A DNA stretch of 64,000 bases from Burkholderiales bacterium (GCA_017989135.1 JAGNQL010000003.1:1-64000), one strand, 5' to 3'; shown: positions 1 to 7,808, counted from the first letter of the stretch. A program made the numbers and translations. The notes: generated by a model not told the origin, from the letters alone.

Positions 1-1
1 G

Positions 2-271
2 CCCAACGTGCGCCAACTCGTCAAGGATTTCCGAGCCGACGCCAGCACGCTGGACGACGCGCAACGCGCACGACTCAACGCCGCGTTCGCGCAAAGCGAT
101 GCGTTGAAAAAGCTATACCAAATGCGCCAAGAACTCACGTCGCTTTGGGGCCGTTCTACCGAGTCGAAAGAGCAACTCGTACAGCGCTGGAGAGCATGGC
201 GCGCCAATGCAGAAAGCTCCAACATCGCACCGCTGCAAGCATTCTCGCAGCGCTTGGCACGGTTTGCGTAA
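2..271 (+). CDS. C-terminal end of a DesA-type fatty acid desaturase (5' end outside window)
   Basis: The reading frame is open from the window edge and stops with TAA at 269-271, so only about the last 89 residues are present. The tail is helical and charged (LVKDFRAD, then EQLVQRWRAW and LQAFSQRLARF). This resembles, from memory, the C-terminal extension of betaproteobacterial DesA-like membrane desaturases. The histidine-box catalytic core would lie upstream and is not visible, so the function cannot be confirmed here. ISL3-type transposases end in a superficially similar helical tail and are the main alternative. A strong terminator follows 18 bases after the stop, so this is the last gene of its transcript. 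Confidence 0.5.
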   Translation, partial: PNVRQLVKDFRADASTLDDAQRARLNAAFAQSDALKKLYQMRQELTSLWGRSTESKEQLVQRWRAWRANAESSNIAPLQAFSQRLARFA

Positions 272-289
272 CGCGCTGTCGAAGCAATA

Positions 290-317
290 AAAAAGGCCCG
301 CTGTTGCGGGCCTTTTT
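290..317. terminator. Bidirectional rho-independent terminator
   Basis: A perfect 12-bp stem (AAAAAGGCCCGC / GCGGGCCTTTTT) closes a TGTT loop. The A-run and T-run flanks let it work on both strands. It lies between two convergent genes, the desaturase tail on plus and the midcut protein on minus. Confidence 0.9.
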
Positions 318-366
318 CTTGAGCGAATCGGATTAGAAATCCGATTTGACCGCTCTGCGGCGCTTA

Positions 367-888
367 TTAGCCTCTGGTACCCAACACTGATACTACGCAA
401 GTTTGACCCACGGCTAGGGTTAAGCCGGCCACACAGGTCGTTCCCGGCGCGCTGATGGCGAGGTTGATAGGGGCGTTTACCAATGCGACATTCGTGATCG
501 TTGCCGGTCCGCCCGCTGCGTTCATAAACGTATAGGTACCGCCACTCACGCTGCTCACGGTGGCTGGGCTGACGATCAGATTGGTTGTCGGCAAGACCGC
601 AGTAGCATCGACCTGCTGCGTACTAATCGACAGGGTAGCCGTTGCAACGACGGCTCCAATCAGCGCCATAAGACGCGAGGCTGTCGAGCTGCGTGATCGC
701 AGCACATACGCCGCCAGCAGGCCAATAAAGAGCGCCGCACCGGCAACGCCCCAAGCACCGACGGGAACGCCCGTCGCCAGACTGAAATTCACAACGAGCG
801 AGGTAGGGGTTTGCGCCCAAGCGCTTGGCGCTGAGATGGCTACGAGACTGGTGACAGCTGCAAATTTTGCGGCGACGGATGAACGCAT
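367..888 (-). CDS. Probable exosortase-H 'midcut' surface protein
   Basis: A 173-residue protein. I chose the ATG at 886-888 because a GGAG ribosome site lies about 10 bases upstream and a clear signal peptide then starts the protein (MRSSVAAKF, hydrophobic core, APSAWAQ cleavage region). The longer frame upstream has no such signal. Just after the signal comes a VPVGAWG motif, a hydrophobic helix and an RSRS cluster. This is the layout of a PEP-CTERM/IPTL-type sorting signal, but placed in the middle of the protein rather than at its C-terminus. The remainder is a small Thr/Ser/Val-rich beta domain with two cysteines near the end (TTCVAG, GQTCVV). Known midcut proteins are substrates of exosortase H; assignment to that family is by motif only. 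No exosortase gene is in the window. Confidence 0.6.
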   Translation of the reverse strand: MRSSVAAKFAAVTSLVAISAPSAWAQTPTSLVVNFSLATGVPVGAWGVAGAALFIGLLAAYVLRSRSSTASRLMALIGAVVATATLSISTQQVDATAVLPTTNLIVSPATVSSVSGGTYTFMNAAGGPATITNVALVNAPINLAISAPGTTCVAGLTLAVGQTCVVSVLGTRG

Positions 889-1214
889 TGCTAAGACTCC
901 GGTTGTTGTTAGGAATAATCCGCGAAGATAGCAGTGGTCGGCTACTTCCGCGCTGGGAAGCCTCATTTTTTCTTTGGTGCTCTGTCGGCTGGGGCTTTTC
1001 CGCGACATGTTGTCGGATTCGGTCGACGTAGCCAGGAATCCACAAGGGGAGCTACGTCCACTGCGGTTCGCGCAACGTCGCCCAAGCCGCCATCTGGATA
1101 CCCGCCTGCGGCGAGTGTGACGCCTGAGGTTGGCGTGCAGTTTTCACAAATCCCAAAAACAAAAAAGCCCGCCGAAAAAATTCAAGCGGGCTTTTGTTGT
1201 GTTGCAGCAGAAGC
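889..1214. other. Intergenic region, no gene seen
   Basis: Holds the promoter side of the midcut gene (ribosome site at its left end) and, at its right end, the terminator of the rpmB-rpmG transcript. No convincing coding frame was found in the rest; the open frames crossing it have no family resemblance. Confidence 0.6.
1161..1196 (-). terminator. Terminator of rpmB-rpmG
   Basis: AAAAGCCCGC pairs with GCGGGCTTTT around an A/T-rich loop. Read on the minus strand it lies about 20 bases past the rpmG stop and ends in a run of T. Confidence 0.85.
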
Positions 1215-1370
1215 TTATTTGAGCTTCGTCTCTTTGTAGAGAACGTGCTTGCGAGCGACTGGATCAAATTTCTTGATCGAGAACTTTTCGCTCATCGTTT
1301 TTTTGTTCTTGGTCGTCGTGTAGAAGTGGCCGGTGCCAGCTGACGATTCGAGTTTGATTTTTTCACGCAT
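1215..1370 (-). CDS. rpmG: 50S ribosomal protein L33
   Basis: A 51-residue protein of the large ribosomal subunit, missed by simple length cut-offs. It starts [20 protein letters not shown], continues KNKK and the typical [11 protein letters not shown], and ends YKETKLK. This is the bacterial L33 form without the zinc-binding cysteine pairs, which makes it a C-minus paralogue. It follows rpmB by 16 bases on the same strand, the usual rpmB-rpmG pairing, and a terminator follows. Confidence 0.96.
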   Translation of the reverse strand: MREKIKLESSAGTGHFYTTTKNKKTMSEKFSIKKFDPVARKHVLYKETKLK

Positions 1371-1386
1371 GATTTAGTCTCCTCGA

Positions 1387-1620
1387 TTAGATAACGCGAC
1401 GGGCACGAAGGTCAGCAAGCACGACATCGATGCCGTTCTTGTCGATCAGGCGGATAGCGGCTGTCGAAACGCGCAGGCGGATGAAGCGGTTTTCGCTTTC
1501 GATCCAGAAGCGGCGGCTTTGCAGATTTGGCAGAAAGCGGCGCTTGGTTTTATTGTTGGCGTGAGAAACGTTGTTTCCCACCATCGGCCCTTTGCCGGTG
1601 ACGATACATACGCGTGACAT
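1387..1620 (-). CDS. rpmB: 50S ribosomal protein L28
   Basis: A 77-residue large-subunit protein, the usual length for proteobacterial L28. Recognisable features are the N-terminal [20 protein letters not shown], the [12 protein letters not shown] segment and the FIRLRVST region. First gene of the rpmB-rpmG pair; the ATG at 1618-1620 is the family start. The 240 bases upstream (1621-1860) must carry its promoter; I see no gene there. Confidence 0.97.
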   Translation of the reverse strand: MSRVCIVTGKGPMVGNNVSHANNKTKRRFLPNLQSRRFWIESENRFIRLRVSTAAIRLIDKNGIDVVLADLRARRVI

Positions 1621-1860
1621 GTTGAACTCCAGTGACTTCGCTTCCGCCCTGTACGGATGAAGGATCTGAACGCCGCAAACGTCAAATGGACCGCTAGCGC
1701 TCGGGGGTTGAATAGATCAGGGAAAGCCGGTAAGTATAGCCGAGTTTTGGGCCAAATGGCGTTGGTTGGCGGCTGTGGGAGGGGCGGAAGGCACGAATTT
1801 TGGCGGGTTTATGACCCGACAGGTACTTCGACAGCCTGAGTGCGAGCAAAAACCGGTTGG

Positions 1861-2595
1861 CTAGAGCAGTTCCGCGAAGTATTCGTGTGCGGCAGTGTTC
1901 ACGGTAGAAATGCGTAGCTCGACCGGCTCGTTTCTCATGTCGAACGCTGTGCGGCGAATGGTGAGAACTGGCGTCCCGGGTTTGACCTTCAACAGTTTCG
2001 CGTGATCCTCTGACGCGCCTTCTGCGCGCAGACGCTCATCGGTGCGAACGACGGTAATGCCGAATGCATCTTGATAGAGGTTGTAGATCGTGTTCGGCCG
2101 CTCTTTGAATTGCGCGGCGGAGAGCTTCTCGAAGCGCGCCTGTTCGATCGCAATGTCGTCGACAGAAACAGGCACCCCGACGAGCGAGAGCTTATTGCGA
2201 ATGTGAAACGTGGGCGTGCCGATGGCGATCTTTAGTCGCGCGGAAACTTCCTCGTCTGCGACGGACTTGTGAAAGAACACTGATTCAACAAGCGGATAAC
2301 TCTTCGCGCCCTTTTGAGGCACGATGTGAAAAAAGTAAAAGAGCAACCGTTCGCGATCATGCGACGACACGAACGTGCCTTTGCCTTGTTGGCGAATGAG
2401 GATGCGGTTCTCGACGAGTTCGTCAATGGCTTTTCTAAGCGTACCGATCGACACATTGAATTCCAGCGCCAACTGCCGTTCAGACGGAATGAGCTGACCG
2501 GGCTTTAGATCGCCGGACGCGAGTTGCTCCATCAGCGCGCGCTGAACGCCTTTGTAGAGCGGTCCGCCGTCAAGGCTCGTCATGTAGGTTTCCAT
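1861..2595 (-). CDS. GntR/HutC-family regulator with UTRA ligand domain
   Basis: A 244-residue transcription factor. Residues about 12-75 form a GntR winged helix (PGQLIPSERQLALEFNVS, then GTLRKAIDELV and the wing GKGTFV). Residues about 95-240 fit a UTRA effector domain, which binds small acidic or sugar-like metabolites and changes DNA binding. An internal ATG at 2581-2583 (Met5) has a GGAAA in front and may be the true start. It sits downstream of the dehydrogenase-suyB-suyA genes on the same strand, separated by a palindromic repeat. By position it is the best candidate regulator for the sulfolactate genes; a dyad in the suyA-slcC divergent region could be its operator. That link is inference. 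Confidence 0.85.
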   Translation of the reverse strand: METYMTSLDGGPLYKGVQRALMEQLASGDLKPGQLIPSERQLALEFNVSIGTLRKAIDELVENRILIRQQGKGTFVSSHDRERLLFYFFHIVPQKGAKSYPLVESVFFHKSVADEEVSARLKIAIGTPTFHIRNKLSLVGVPVSVDDIAIEQARFEKLSAAQFKERPNTIYNLYQDAFGITVVRTDERLRAEGASEDHAKLLKVKPGTPVLTIRRTAFDMRNEPVELRISTVNTAAHEYFAELL

Positions 2596-2638
2596 CGGTT
2601 GGGCGGGGTGAGCCGTTCACTACGCCTTATGTTCGCAA

Positions 2639-2759
2639 GCAGCTTTTTGGGCAATCGACTGATTGTAGGGACATACAGCCAAAATGGGCAATAAGTCGAC
2701 TTTATTCATTTCATGCCGCTAACGACCGCCAGGCAGTCGCTGGCGCAAAAAAGCTGTTA
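2639..2759. repeat. Palindromic intergenic element, copy A
   Basis: Begins GCAGCTTTTT and ends AAAAAAGCTGTTA, an inverted pair of termini. The right arm is a hairpin built on AACGACCGCC and GGCAGTCG. The centre holds AATAAGTCGACTTTATT, an imperfect dyad. The left arm is decayed. About 40 bases past the stop of the dehydrogenase gene and before the GntR gene start. Confidence 0.85.
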
Positions 2760-2797
2760 GGTGTAGGCATAGTCCGAAATGCGCTCGCGATGCGACT

Positions 2798-3796
2798 TCA
2801 ATGCGGCCGCAAGACAATTTTTGCCGAGGCGCTGCGTCCTTCGTGCAAGTCCGCAAACGCCGCAGCGCCGTCGGACAAAGCGCGCTCTTCGACCCATGCG
2901 CAGTCGCCGAACGCACCTGCGTGCAGCGCCTTCACGGTGCTGCCCAAATCCGACATCGTGTACGTGTAGGTTCCAATCAGCGTGATCTCCGCGAGCGTGA
3001 GTTTGCGCATGTCAATTTCGCTCGCCCAATCTTGCAAGCCCACATGCACCATCACGCCGCCGTGACGAATCGCCTTAAACGCCGCGGTGCGCGTGTGCTT
3101 TGAGCCCACGCAATCAAACACGATGTCGCAACTACTCTCGGCGGGCCCCGGTTGTGTGAGCGGATCGAACGCGTGCGCACCGGCATGCTTCTGGACGCTT
3201 GCGCGACGCAGCGCGTTGGTTTCCGCAACGCTCACTTCTCGCACGCCGTAGTTGCGGAGTAAGAGCGCCATGAACATGCCAATCGCGCCGCCGCCAATCA
3301 CGAATACCTTCGACTCTTGCAGCGGACGAACCGCCGCGCGCTGCGCCATGTGCAGCGCGTGCAACGCCGTTGCTGCGGGCTCGGTCAGCGCGGCAAGCGT
3401 TGCACTCATGCCCTGTGGAATTTCGATCAAACACTTCGCCGGAATCGTCATGTACTCGGCGTATGCGCCGGGCCGCGTCATGCCGACCATGCTGCGGTTG
3501 CTGCACAAATTGCTGCGTCCTTGCAGGCAATATTCACACGCGCCGCACGCGATGAGCGGATTGCCCGTGAAGCGCTTGCCCAGATAGGGGCCGGCCACCA
3601 CTTCGCCCGCGAATTCGTGGCCCAAAATAATCGGCGGAATACGCCTTGGATCGTGTCCGTGATACGCGTGCATGTCGCTGCCGCAAATGCCCACTGCGTC
3701 GATGCGCAGCGTCACCTCGTCGTCGGCAAGGCGCAACGCCTCCGGCTCGTCGCGGTACATCATCTGGAGCGGTGCGGTGTTAACCAAAGCTTTCAT
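2798..3796 (-). CDS. Zinc-dependent medium-chain alcohol dehydrogenase
   Basis: A 332-residue NAD(P)-dependent alcohol/polyol dehydrogenase of the MDR superfamily. Catalytic zinc ligands are visible as Cys38 in GICGSD and His60-Glu61 in GHEF. The structural zinc lobe has four cysteines at about 84, 87, 90 and 98. A Rossmann motif GGGAIG lies at 168-173. The start at MKALVNTAP is chosen over a longer upstream frame because it matches the family. It is transcribed in the same direction as suyA and suyB but lies 253 bases beyond suyB. The substrate is unknown. By context it may oxidise a sulfonated C3 alcohol such as dihydroxypropanesulfonate or a sulfolactate relative, but sorbitol- or threonine-type activity cannot be excluded. 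Confidence 0.85.
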   Translation of the reverse strand: MKALVNTAPLQMMYRDEPEALRLADDEVTLRIDAVGICGSDMHAYHGHDPRRIPPIILGHEFAGEVVAGPYLGKRFTGNPLIACGACEYCLQGRSNLCSNRSMVGMTRPGAYAEYMTIPAKCLIEIPQGMSATLAALTEPAATALHALHMAQRAAVRPLQESKVFVIGGGAIGMFMALLLRNYGVREVSVAETNALRRASVQKHAGAHAFDPLTQPGPAESSCDIVFDCVGSKHTRTAAFKAIRHGGVMVHVGLQDWASEIDMRKLTLAEITLIGTYTYTMSDLGSTVKALHAGAFGDCAWVEERALSDGAAAFADLHEGRSASAKIVLRPH

Positions 3797-4002
3797 ATGG
3801 ACACTTCTACAAATCCGTTGGTCGGGCGGATCGCGGCGTCGCGGGATGCTCGCAATCCTCATCTGTCACGGCGCCCATCGCGCGAACATCTCCGACGCAT
3901 CGGATCTCGCCTGCGCGCCCGCACCTCGGCCTCATCCCGAAAGACAAAGCTCGGAAGCGTCCCTGTCAGGTCATCTTCGCTATTCGACTCGCTATCCGAT
4001 TC

Positions 4003-4045
4003 GAACCAGCGCACGCGCACACTCGATTGAGTGCGCGCGTGGTTC
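4003..4045 (-). other. Strong RNA hairpin just 3' of suyB
   Basis: GAACCA at 4003-4008 pairs with TGGTTC at 4040-4045, enclosing a nearly complete GCGCACACTC/GAGTGCGCGC stem with a GATT loop. It begins a few bases after the suyB stop. No T-run follows on the minus strand, so it resembles a 3'-end stabiliser or attenuator more than a classical terminator. Confidence 0.65.
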
Positions 4046-4049
4046 ATCG

Positions 4050-5219
4050 TTAGGCCGATTCGTACAAACGGGTCAACACGAACTCGCGATGGCCCAGCGA
4101 TTCGGCGCATGTGAGGCGACCGTTGATGGTGCGCATCATGTTTTCCAGAAGCGCGTCGCCCGCGTCGTCCATCGTCATTTCACGACGCAGAAGGCCAGAG
4201 GTGTCGACGTCAATGTGCTCGCTCATTTGGCGTACGGTGCGTGGGTTCGAACAGACTTTAATGACCGGCAAAATCGGGTTGCCGATGACGTTGCCTTGGC
4301 CAGTCGGGAAGAAATGCACCACGTAACCCGCAGCGGCACACAAGGTGACCATCTCAGCGGCAGCAGACGAAGAATCCATGAACCACAAACCGGGGCCGGT
4401 CGGTGCTTCGGCTTTGTCGAGCACGCCATCAATCTTGCATTTACGGCCAATCTTTTGAATGTTGCCAAGTGCCTTTTCTTCGATGGTTGTCAGACCACCG
4501 GCGATGTTGCCCTTGGTTGGCTGGCTGTCCGAAAGATCGCTCGTCTTGTGGCGCTCGATCATCGCTTGGTAGCGATCGAACATGAACATAAAGTCTTTCC
4601 AAACTTTCGGCGTGCGGCAGCGTGCCTCAAGCAGTGACTCGCCACCCGTGATTTCGGAGGTTTCACCGAACAGGAGCGTGGTCTTGTGTGGATAGAGTTT
4701 GTCGAATGCGTTGCCCACCGTGGGGTTCGCGCCGCAGCCCGACGTCGTGTCCGATTCGCCGCACTTTGTTGACACCCACAGCTCGCTGATCGGACACTCC
4801 GTGCGGTGAATTTCGCTGGCGTTTTGCAGGAATTTTTTCGCGGCAGCGGAGGCGTGCATGATCGTTTGATGGTCGCCGTGACCTTCAATGCCGAAGCCAA
4901 CCACAGGCTTGCCTGTTTTAGCGATGCCTTCAACGATTTTTTGCGTCCATTGGCTCTCGATGCCGATGACCACCACTGCAGCCACGTTCGGGTTCGAGCC
5001 GGTGCCGATCAGGGTCGCAAAATGCAATTCCAAGTCCGCGCCGAACTGCAAACGGCCATACGGATGCGGAATCGCCATCGTGCCTTTGATGTTGTTGGCA
5101 ACGGCCTCAGCTGCGGCGTTGGAAAGATCATCCACGGGCAGGATGATGACGTGATTGCGGACACCCACACGACCGTTTTCGCGGCGGTATCCCCAGAATT
5201 TGGTTTTTTTGGAAATCAT
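4050..5219 (-). CDS. suyB: (R)-sulfolactate sulfo-lyase, large (beta) subunit
   Basis: A 389-residue protein of the UxaA/altronate dehydratase large-domain family. SuyAB splits (2R)-3-sulfolactate into pyruvate and sulfite. The sequence follows the SuyB pattern closely as I remember it: [19 protein letters not shown] at the start, [17 protein letters not shown], then [19 protein letters not shown] with conserved cysteines, [23 protein letters not shown] and the C-terminal [14 protein letters not shown]. Altronate and galactarate dehydratases share the fold but differ in these stretches. suyA lies upstream with a 146-base gap holding a strong hairpin. A second hairpin follows the stop. Generic annotation would call this an altronate dehydratase; the neighbours and motifs argue for SuyB. 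Confidence 0.88.
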   Translation of the reverse strand: MISKKTKFWGYRRENGRVGVRNHVIILPVDDLSNAAAEAVANNIKGTMAIPHPYGRLQFGADLELHFATLIGTGSNPNVAAVVVIGIESQWTQKIVEGIAKTGKPVVGFGIEGHGDHQTIMHASAAAKKFLQNASEIHRTECPISELWVSTKCGESDTTSGCGANPTVGNAFDKLYPHKTTLLFGETSEITGGESLLEARCRTPKVWKDFMFMFDRYQAMIERHKTSDLSDSQPTKGNIAGGLTTIEEKALGNIQKIGRKCKIDGVLDKAEAPTGPGLWFMDSSSAAAEMVTLCAAAGYVVHFFPTGQGNVIGNPILPVIKVCSNPRTVRQMSEHIDVDTSGLLRREMTMDDAGDALLENMMRTINGRLTCAESLGHREFVLTRLYESA

Positions 5220-5294
5220 GTTTTCGTTACTTTCAAAGAATTTGAGGCGCGATGAGCAAGCCGATATCGGATGGATCGGCTCGTCAGGCTAGGC

Positions 5295-5335
5295 GCTTCG
5301 TGCCGACGCGTACTTACGTACGCGAGGTGCGAAGC
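5295..5335 (-). other. Intercistronic hairpin between suyA and suyB
   Basis: CGCGTAC at 5307-5313 pairs with GTACGCG at 5318-5324 around a TTAC loop. An outer GCTTCG (5295-5300) pairs with CGAAGC (5330-5335). It lies in the 146-base gap within a transcript that should carry both subunits, so it may tune processing or the subunit ratio. Confidence 0.6.
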
Positions 5336-5365
5336 AACGACGCATCACGAGTCGAGACGCCGATA

Positions 5366-5647
5366 TCACCAGCGCTTGGTTTTGACGTTGTGTACATGCA
5401 GGTGCTCGCCCTTCTTAATCGGTGCGACCACCTTGCCAATGTCCACGCCGTACTTGATGACGTCTTCGCCGACCTTGAAGTCTTTGAGTGCAACCTTGTG
5501 ACCAATCGGAATGTCGTTTTTCAAAACGACGTTCACCGTTGAATCCGGTTCCATCATCCAGCCGATGGCTTTCTGGCCGCTTTTGCAGCCCTCGACAACG
5601 ACGACGCCAACGCCGTCACCCTTTTCATGCACTAAAAAATGAATCAT
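5366..5647 (-). CDS. suyA: (R)-sulfolactate sulfo-lyase, small (alpha) subunit
   Basis: A 93-residue SAF-domain protein, partner of SuyB. I use the ATG at 5645-5647, in front of MIHFLVHEKGD, because AGGAAA lies about 10 bases upstream and known SuyA proteins begin at this point; a longer frame to 5686 is less likely. Diagnostic stretches are DGVGVVVVEG, DIPIGHKVALKD and the C-terminal HLHVHNVKTKRW. In altronate dehydratase the equivalent SAF domain is fused to or paired with the large subunit, so the split two-gene form fits SuyAB. First gene of the minus-strand transcript, divergent from slcC. Confidence 0.88.
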   Translation of the reverse strand: MIHFLVHEKGDGVGVVVVEGCKSGQKAIGWMMEPDSTVNVVLKNDIPIGHKVALKDFKVGEDVIKYGVDIGKVVAPIKKGEHLHVHNVKTKRW

Positions 5648-5721
5648 TGCTTTTCCTGGATTCTTGGACAATTCCGTGGGTTTCACCGCTGTATCGGTCT
5701 CCCGATTCAGCAGAACCTAAG

Positions 5722-5742
5722 TCATCTAGATGATATAGATGA
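5722..5742. promoter_or_regulatory. Candidate operator in the suyA-slcC divergent region
   Basis: A perfect 12-bp dyad TCATCTAGATGA (5722-5733) is followed at 9-bp spacing by a second half-site ATAGATGA (5735-5742). It lies midway in the 170-base divergent promoter region. GntR/HutC-type regulators commonly bind short dyads centred on a TAGA-like core, so the nearby GntR/UTRA protein is a plausible binder. Not proven. Confidence 0.45.
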
Positions 5743-5817
5743 GTTGCGTAGAATACCAACATCGAAGAAAAGTGCAAGCGCGCCCTGCTTGTCTCGTCTC
5801 AAAAAACGGATCACCCC

Positions 5818-6753
5818 ATGAAAATTGTCATCTCCGAATTTATGGACGACGCCGCCGTCGACCATCTACGCGCCGCTTTCGGTGCCGACAACGTGCGCTA
5901 TGACGCCAAACTCGTTGACCAGCCCGCCGCGCTCGCAGAAGCGGTCGCCGATTGCGACGCCTTCATCGTGCGAAACCGCACGCAAGTGCGCGGCGACTTG
6001 TTAGCAGCATGTGGCAAAGCCCGCGTCATCGGTCGCTTGGGCGTTGGGCTCGACAACATCGACGTGCCCGCCTGCGAAGCGCGCGGCATGAAGGTCATCC
6101 CCGCGACGGGCGCAAACGCACTGGCTGTTGCCGAATATGTGGTCGGCACGGCGATGATGCTGCGTCGCGCCAGCTACCAGAGCACGTCTGACGTCGCATC
6201 GGGCAAATGGCCGCGCAACGCGCTTTCCAATGGGCGTGAGACGATGGGTGCGATGCTCGGGCTGATCGGCTTTGGTTCGATCGGCCAGCTCACCGCAAAA
6301 CTCGCCCGCGCCGTGGGCATGAGCGTGATCGCCTACGACCCGGCGCTTCCAGCCGATCATCCGGCGTGGAGCGAGCTTGCAGCGGCGCGTGTGTCTCTGG
6401 ACGACTTGATCGCGTTGAGTGACGTGGTGAGCTTGCATGTGCCGCTCGTCGACAGCACGAAAAATTTGTTTGACGCCGCGCGCATCGCCAAGATGAAACC
6501 CGGTGCAATTCTTATCAACACCGCACGCGGTGGCATCGTCGATGACGCCGTAGTCGCTGCCGCGCTGCGCTCGGGCGCATTGGGTGGCGCAGCGATTGAT
6601 GTCTTCGCGAACGAGCCGCTACCCGCGTCCAAAGTGTTCGATGGTTGCCCGAATCTCGTGCTCACGCCGCACATCGCGGGCGTGTCGGCAGAAGCGAATG
6701 TGCGCGTGTCGTCGATGATCGCCGCCGCGGTTATCGCTGAATTGAAAGGCTAA
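5818..6753 (+). CDS. slcC: 2-hydroxyacid dehydrogenase, probable (S)-sulfolactate dehydrogenase
   Basis: A 311-residue D-isomer-specific 2-hydroxyacid dehydrogenase family enzyme. It has the NAD-binding LIGFGSIGQ motif around residue 150, INTARGGIVDD around 235 and LTPHIAGVS near the end, which carries the catalytic histidine region. The length (about 310) is that of SlcC-type enzymes rather than full SerA, and no ACT domain is present. SlcC oxidises (S)-sulfolactate to sulfopyruvate with NAD. The call rests on its place beside a comC-like gene and divergent from suyAB; the family alone would allow phosphoglycerate or other hydroxyacids. The next gene starts 4 bases after its stop. Confidence 0.72.
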   Translation: MKIVISEFMDDAAVDHLRAAFGADNVRYDAKLVDQPAALAEAVADCDAFIVRNRTQVRGDLLAACGKARVIGRLGVGLDNIDVPACEARGMKVIPATGANALAVAEYVVGTAMMLRRASYQSTSDVASGKWPRNALSNGRETMGAMLGLIGFGSIGQLTAKLARAVGMSVIAYDPALPADHPAWSELAAARVSLDDLIALSDVVSLHVPLVDSTKNLFDAARIAKMKPGAILINTARGGIVDDAVVAAALRSGALGGAAIDVFANEPLPASKVFDGCPNLVLTPHIAGVSAEANVRVSSMIAAAVIAELKG

Positions 6754-6757
6754 ATTC

Positions 6758-7759
6758 ATGGCAACCCTGACCCTCTCCGAAGCCACCGCACTCACCGCCG
6801 CCGCACTCGAAAAGGCAGGCGCGTCGACGCTCGCTGCGCAATCCACCGCCAAAGCGTTGGTTTACGCCGAAGCGCAAGGCACCGCGTCGCACGGCCTATC
6901 GCGTGTCACGCAATACGCGGGTCACATGGGCGCGGGCCGCGTTGTGGGCAACGCACTGCCGTCGATCATCAAACAACAAGGCGCAACCGCGATCATCGAC
7001 GCGGCTGACGGCTTCGCGTTTCCTGCCTGTGACCTTGCGATCCAAATCGCGATCAAGACTGCGAGCACGCAAGGCGTCGGCCTAGCGGCTGTGACCAACA
7101 GCTACCACTTCGGCGCGGCGATTTATCACCTTGAAGCAGTGGCCGCGCAAGGCATGGTCGGTCTCGCGTTTTCGAATTCGCCCGCCGCGATGAACGCATG
7201 GGGCGGCAAGCGCGCGCTGTTCGGCACCAACCCGGTTGCGGCGATGTTTCCGCGCGCCGGCGCACACCCGCTCGCGATTGACCTCGCGCTCTCAGAGGTC
7301 GCGCGCGGCAAATTGATGGTCGCAGCGAAGGAGGGCAAATCCATTCCACTAGGCTGGGCGCTCGACGCAGCGGGCAACCCGACAACCGATCCAGCTGCGG
7401 GGCTCAAGGGCAGCATGGCTCCGGCGGGTGGTGTGAAGGGCGCGATGCTCGCGCTCACCATTGAGCTTTTGGTCACCGCGCTCACCGGCGCGCACTTCGG
7501 TTACGAGGCCGACTCATTTTTTGACGTGCAGGGCAACAAGCCAAAACTCGGCCAACTGTTTTTGGTGATCAACCCGAACGCAATGGGCGGCGCGGACGTG
7601 TTCGCCGAGCGCGTAGAAACGCTCATCACCGCGATGCTCGAAGACGGCGACGTTCGCCTGCCCGGCGCGCGCCGCTATGCACTGGCCGCGAAAGCCGCGC
7701 GCGATGGGCTCAACGTGTCGGACGCGACGCTGGCGCAGATTCGGGCGTTGATCGATTAG
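6758..7759 (+). CDS. comC: Ldh2-family dehydrogenase, probable (R)-sulfolactate dehydrogenase
   Basis: A 333-residue member of the malate/L-lactate dehydrogenase (LDH2/YlbC) family. Family marks include GTASHGLSR with the active-site histidine near residue 48, TNSYHFGAA near 115, FSNSPAAMNAWGG near 145 and GTNPVAAMFP after it. ComC reduces sulfopyruvate to (R)-sulfolactate with NADPH. Together with the preceding SlcC-like enzyme it would racemise sulfolactate so that the R form feeds SuyAB. The two genes are 4 bases apart and clearly cotranscribed. The substrate is inferred from neighbours; malate or ureidoglycolate cannot be ruled out by family alone. Confidence 0.72.
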   Translation: MATLTLSEATALTAAALEKAGASTLAAQSTAKALVYAEAQGTASHGLSRVTQYAGHMGAGRVVGNALPSIIKQQGATAIIDAADGFAFPACDLAIQIAIKTASTQGVGLAAVTNSYHFGAAIYHLEAVAAQGMVGLAFSNSPAAMNAWGGKRALFGTNPVAAMFPRAGAHPLAIDLALSEVARGKLMVAAKEGKSIPLGWALDAAGNPTTDPAAGLKGSMAPAGGVKGAMLALTIELLVTALTGAHFGYEADSFFDVQGNKPKLGQLFLVINPNAMGGADVFAERVETLITAMLEDGDVRLPGARRYALAAKAARDGLNVSDATLAQIRALID

Positions 7760-7808
7760 CGTGGATGCGCGGCAAGCGGGAATGATGTTGCGTCTGCTGG
7801 GTTTTTGC

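Noticed and set aside
3317..4637. Long plus-strand frames across the dehydrogenase and suyB genes
   Set aside because: No family resemblance; they mirror well-conserved minus-strand genes.
4050..5647. Altronate (or galactarate) dehydratase, split into two genes
   Set aside because: The fold family is shared, but residue stretches typical of SuyA and SuyB and the neighbouring slcC/comC-like genes fit sulfolactate sulfo-lyase better.
5818..6753. D-3-phosphoglycerate dehydrogenase (serA)
   Set aside because: Too short, no ACT domain, and placed in a sulfolactate island with a comC-like gene.
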